From Siderastrea radians (taxonomy: Eukaryota > Cnidaria > Anthozoa > Scleractinia > Rhizangiidae), in assembly GCA_964017195.1 (NCBI GenBank), contig OZ024898.1:7443294-7507293 (forward strand): 64,000 bases of DNA, in the 5' to 3' direction. A model generated the notes under the pieces. It searched no databases and had not been told where the DNA came from. It was given only the letters and a program-made list of their open reading frames with translations. Both the position numbers and the translations under genes were made by a program. Positions 60,869 to 64,000 of the stretch are shown piece by piece; the stretch's first letter is position 1, and the number at the start of each line of letters is the position of its first letter.

Positions 60869-61948
60869 GGCTGCGTAGCAAGCGTTTCCGTAGGGTTTTG
60901 CGCCCGTTCGAGGCGTTTTTTCGCTTTTTGGCGGCGCAAAAGTTGGGGCGAATGCAACACTGATAGAAGCAGCGGGGAGGGGGAGGGGAGGCAAGAAAAG
61001 GAAACGCTTGCCCGCAAACCCCATGATTGTGAAAAACGCCCCTTTGACACTTTCGCAGTTGGATAAATTCACAGTGTGACAGCTGGTAAATATAGTATTT
61101 TACAGATCACCGGAGGATACAAATTTACTTCCATCAAAATCTAAACAAACTCTAAGCGATCGCTTCAGGATTTGTCGTAATTTGGAACTTCATCTCAGCC
61201 TGGAAAATCGGGTTTAGTTTCTTCGGAAAACCACTTCAAAGGTCCCAAAGAAAGGTCTCTTATGGAACAATTCTCGCTGATCTTTGTAGAGCGGTTGAGT
61301 GAAAGTTGTTCAAACGTTGAGGCTATTTCCGGAACGCCTGTGCGATTCTTGTGCTCGAAAAATTCGGAATCTAGGGGCATTATTCGAAGTTATTCGGAGT
61401 GTGATAGGCAGCGAGCCTGCTGTTTCCCAAACTCCGCCAGAACGGTCTATCAACTTGTGTAAACGGCTGCTCCAAACTCTATCGGGCAACAGTCCTTGTG
61501 GCAAGAATGTTCCTGTAGATTCCTCCGTGTCGGAAAAAGCTTGCCGCAAGTCTTTGAGATCTGCCGTCGGATCAGGACAAAAATGATCTTGAAAGGAAGT
61601 TCAGGTAAAAATCTGGGTGAAAATAATGATAGTGAGAAGAATGCCCCAAGCGAGAACCAGTTTGTTGTATTCATGCGAGTCACGCTCAGATAAACATAGT
61701 TACCTGATTTAATTGACGGATTTATCACTTGGCAATCAACACTACCATGCCGCGCCAATCAGGAAACTCCATTCGTGGACGAACGGGTTTTTCAAAATCG
61801 TGGGGTTTGTGGGCAAGCGTTTCCTTTCCTCCCTTCCCCTCCCCATTCTCGTACTTTTTTGCGCTCGCCCCAATTTTCGCCCGTTCAAGAAGCGAAAAAT
61901 ACTTCAAACCTGCGGAAAGCCCTACGGAAACGCTTGTTACGCAGGCTA
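60869..61948. mobile_element. Inverted-repeat element with GCGTAGCAAGCGTTTCCGTA ends, 1.08 kb
   Basis: Left arm about 60,869-61,045 and right arm about 61,785-61,948 pair through CAAGCGTTTCCGTAGGG and GGCAAGCGTTTCCTTT motifs, the CCTCCCC run and CCCCATGATT. ATTTATAGCTA flanks both ends (60858-60868, 61949-61959). The TIR boundary can shift by one or two bases into the repeat. The centre (about 61,060-61,780) has only short frames. Confidence 0.78.
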
Positions 61949-61959
61949 ATTTATAGCTA

Positions 61960-62893
61960 AATCGATAAAAAAAAAACAACAGCTTGAACGGCGATGTCAA
62001 AATCAATTATGTTCTACATTCATTATTGCGTTCGACGAAGCAGAACGCATTCCTAGTCTTGTGTTGGGTGTCCTGTGTCTTACAGGCAGAAAAATTCGAG
62101 ATTTTCTCTGTAATATCATGAGTGACAAATTACTCCTTAATTTTGGCGCGCAATTTCAGCGTTAATTTATAATTTCACATGTGAAATTACAAAATTGCTA
62201 TGGCAACGGGTCTATAGCTCAGCGCCAAGATGGCGTCGAGGTTAATGATGAAGATGTTTTGTGCAGAACTAAAGCTATCCTGGAAATATTCATTGAGGAC
62301 TCAATCGGAAATCTGTAAATTTTGACTTTTAATTGACTGAACTTCCCAGAAATCAACTGCGAGTCAAAAAGAAGAGGTTATTTGTGACAGTGTTACAGCG
62401 AAAGTTTTCGAACGGCGGGCAGTTGCTGATCGAGTGATTGACCGCGAACTCAGAGAAGAAATTCAGTGGATTTGGGCACTTCTTCGAATGAAATAAAGGT
62501 CAGTTTTAAATAGAAATTTGCTTCCGAAGTTTACTTTGGTTGAAACAAGTTTTCTGTGCGTATTTTGAATGCATTTGTGAAGCCTTCTGAACGTTGCTTG
62601 ATGGAGCAACGTGGTGCTCGATTCAGTGAATTTGCGGGATAAAACGCGGATAACCTTTGCCAAGCGAGTAAAAATTCAGAGTCTGGTGTATTTTGCTGTC
62701 GGTTACAAATACACAAAATCGTCAAAGCGTGGTAAAAACTTCCCACAAGATTTTTTCATTATTTCACTCAGAAAAATGTAAACTTTAGCCAATCTGTGTG
62801 CTTTAAACTTTTCAATGCTTGGAGTTCTCGACGCGATAAACAAGTCAAAACCCTGCCGATTGTGAGCGTAATTTGTCACCCATGATATTAATA
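61960..62893. other. No gene seen; a 20-bp palindrome at about 62,170
   Basis: TAATTTCACATGTGAAATTA is self-complementary and lies in a GTTAATTT/GGCGCGCAA context, probably part of a MITE. Otherwise nothing is supported. Confidence 0.5.
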
Positions 62894-63054
62894 GGTAATC
62901 AAATGGTATACTCGTGAAATTAGGAAATAATTTCACTTGTGTTTTGTCAAAATTCTAATAATTTCCCTCGCCTAAAGGCTCGGGAAATTATTAGAATTTT
63001 GACAAAACGCGCGTGAAATTATTTCCTAATTTCACTCGTCACCATTTGATTACA
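62894..63054. repeat. Hairpin element with loop CTCGCCTAAAGGCTCG
   Basis: TAATCAAATGGT...ACCATTTGATTA outer arms and AAATTATTAGAATTTTGAC inner arms. The centre is CCCTCGCCTAAAGGCTCGGG. It shares only the centre and an AATT-rich style with the hairpin at 47207-47365. Confidence 0.85.
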
Positions 63055-63275
63055 CATACTAATGGGTCGGTCGGTGGGTCGGTCGTCGACGCCAATTTAG
63101 CCCCCCCGAAGATTTTTGCAGGGGCCGTACGCTCGGCCGGAAACTGGTATGGACTTGGGCCTCGCTTTTATGACGCCGAAGCCCCAAACGGTCAATTTAG
63201 CGTATAAACACACGAGTGCAGGCGAATATGGATTCTGGTTGAGATATTTTGCTTATTTTCTTCCAGTTTTTTAGA

Positions 63276-64000
63276 AGCGTTTTCGAGTTTGCCGACAAGG
63301 CACAGTTTGAAGTTCACTTATAAACACAAGTGGCGCACCTAGGATGTATTAGTGGTCGAGAAAAGATCGATTACTCGTATGAACTCGGACTGCTATGCCC
63401 GGGGGGGGCTCCCATATGAAAGTGACGGGGATGCTCGTCGGAAAATTAGAATTAACACCCTAAAGGAGACCAATCTGGGCGTGGCTCCGGGTTTATTTAA
63501 CCCCTAAGGGAGATCATGAAACACAGTATAATATAGATATTTCCAGGAGCCTAACCTGACACACAACCCTAAGCGATACCCGTGTGGGTAAAAATATTGG
63601 CTTTCCGTCCTCAACATCCTAAGCGAGACCAAAATCTGCAATTTACAACCCTAAGCGAGACGACGAGCATCCCCGTCACTTTCATATGGGAGTCTCCCCC
63701 CCCCCCCCCCCCCGGGCTGCTATGCCTGTTGCTGAATTTGAAGAGAACAGTTTGAGAGTGATTTCTGCCGAGGACCACTAAGGCCTTCACGAGACTTTTC
63801 GGAGCCAGAAACTAACTTTTCTGGGAAATTTTTCAAGTTGGTTAACAAGACACAGTTCCAGGCGCTCTTTCAAACACAAGCGGCGGAGGTAGGATGTACA
63901 GCGCTCGAGAAAACATCGCTAATTTGTAATTATTCCTTGTTGCTGAAGTTAGAGAATTTTGAGAGTGACATGCAGAGCCAGAAACTGGTCATGTTGTTGT
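63276..64000. repeat. Two-unit tandem repeat, about 223 bp, split by a MITE
   Basis: AGTTTGCCGACAAGGCACAG at about 63,285 and AGTTGGTTAACAAGACACAG at about 63,836 start diverged copies (ACAAGTGGCGCACCTAGGAT versus ACAAGCGGCGGAGGTAGGAT). After removing the 63400-63716 insert and one target copy, the period is about 223 bp. The second unit runs to the window edge. Confidence 0.75.
63400..63716. mobile_element. GC-rich-ended MITE, 317 bp, exact 10-bp target duplication
   Basis: CTGCTATGCC at 63390-63399 and 63717-63726. The arms pair as CTCCCATATGAAAGTGACGG versus its inverse, with G/C runs at the extreme ends. The interior has CCCTAAGCGAGACC-type phrases related to 40746-41005. Confidence 0.9.

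Noticed and set aside
1..64000. CRISPR array, prophage or bacterial operon
   Set aside because: Tandem repeats lack spacers, genes are split by spliceosomal introns, and no phage or bacterial gene order exists.

Overview
The window is nuclear DNA from an invertebrate animal. It is AT-rich, its genes are split by GT/AG introns, there are no bacterial-style operons, and it is packed with miniature and foldback DNA transposons. The gene set (a PHF3/DIDO/PPS-type transcription regulator and ROCO-type GTPases of a kind expanded in cnidarians) together with the repeat style suggests a cnidarian, probably a stony coral or sea anemone. That placement is inference.

Layout. (1) About 1-22,898, plus strand: the 3' part of a PHF3/DIDO-family gene. 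I could phase 15 exons through every junction. They encode a basic linker, a small Cys cluster, a TFIIS-central-like domain, a conserved HLFDLNCRICTG block, a SPOC domain and a long disordered tail with a decapeptide tandem repeat and an Arg/Asp-rich end. The PHD-encoding 5' part lies upstream of the window. Its introns carry a 3.1 kb hAT-like element with target-site duplication (TSD), a TTAA-flanked foldback, several MITEs, and a dispersed tandem repeat of about 85-110 bp.

(2) About 22.9-49.3 kb: no convincing host gene. This is a transposon graveyard. It holds a decayed non-LTR retrotransposon (reverse transcriptase) cut by two smaller elements, and a nest of palindromic elements (about 28.5-39.4 kb) in which at least four elements are inserted inside one another. 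Several of these have exact target-site duplications. It also holds G-rich minisatellites, a 1.1 kb palindrome near 42.2 kb, and many short inverted-repeat elements.

(3) 49,370-53,162, plus strand: three exons of a ROCO GTPase, with Roc G1, G3 and G4 motifs, a COR domain and a Cys/His-rich C-terminal part ending at a stop codon. The splice acceptor at its start implies an upstream exon that I could not find. At 55,125-55,841 lie the first two exons of a close paralogue (Walker A half only). The paralogue is then followed by nested transposons, and no more of it is seen before the window ends.

(4) About 56-64 kb: nested TTAA foldback and other inverted-repeat elements, a tandem array of about 210 bp units, and a GC-rich element with exact TSD inside another tandem repeat.

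The two gene systems are not obviously related in function: one acts on RNA polymerase II transcription, the other is a signalling GTPase family. The strongest unusual content is the collection of palindromic, TSD-bounded, apparently non-autonomous transposons. I saw no transposase gene in the window, so any mobility would depend on enzymes encoded elsewhere.
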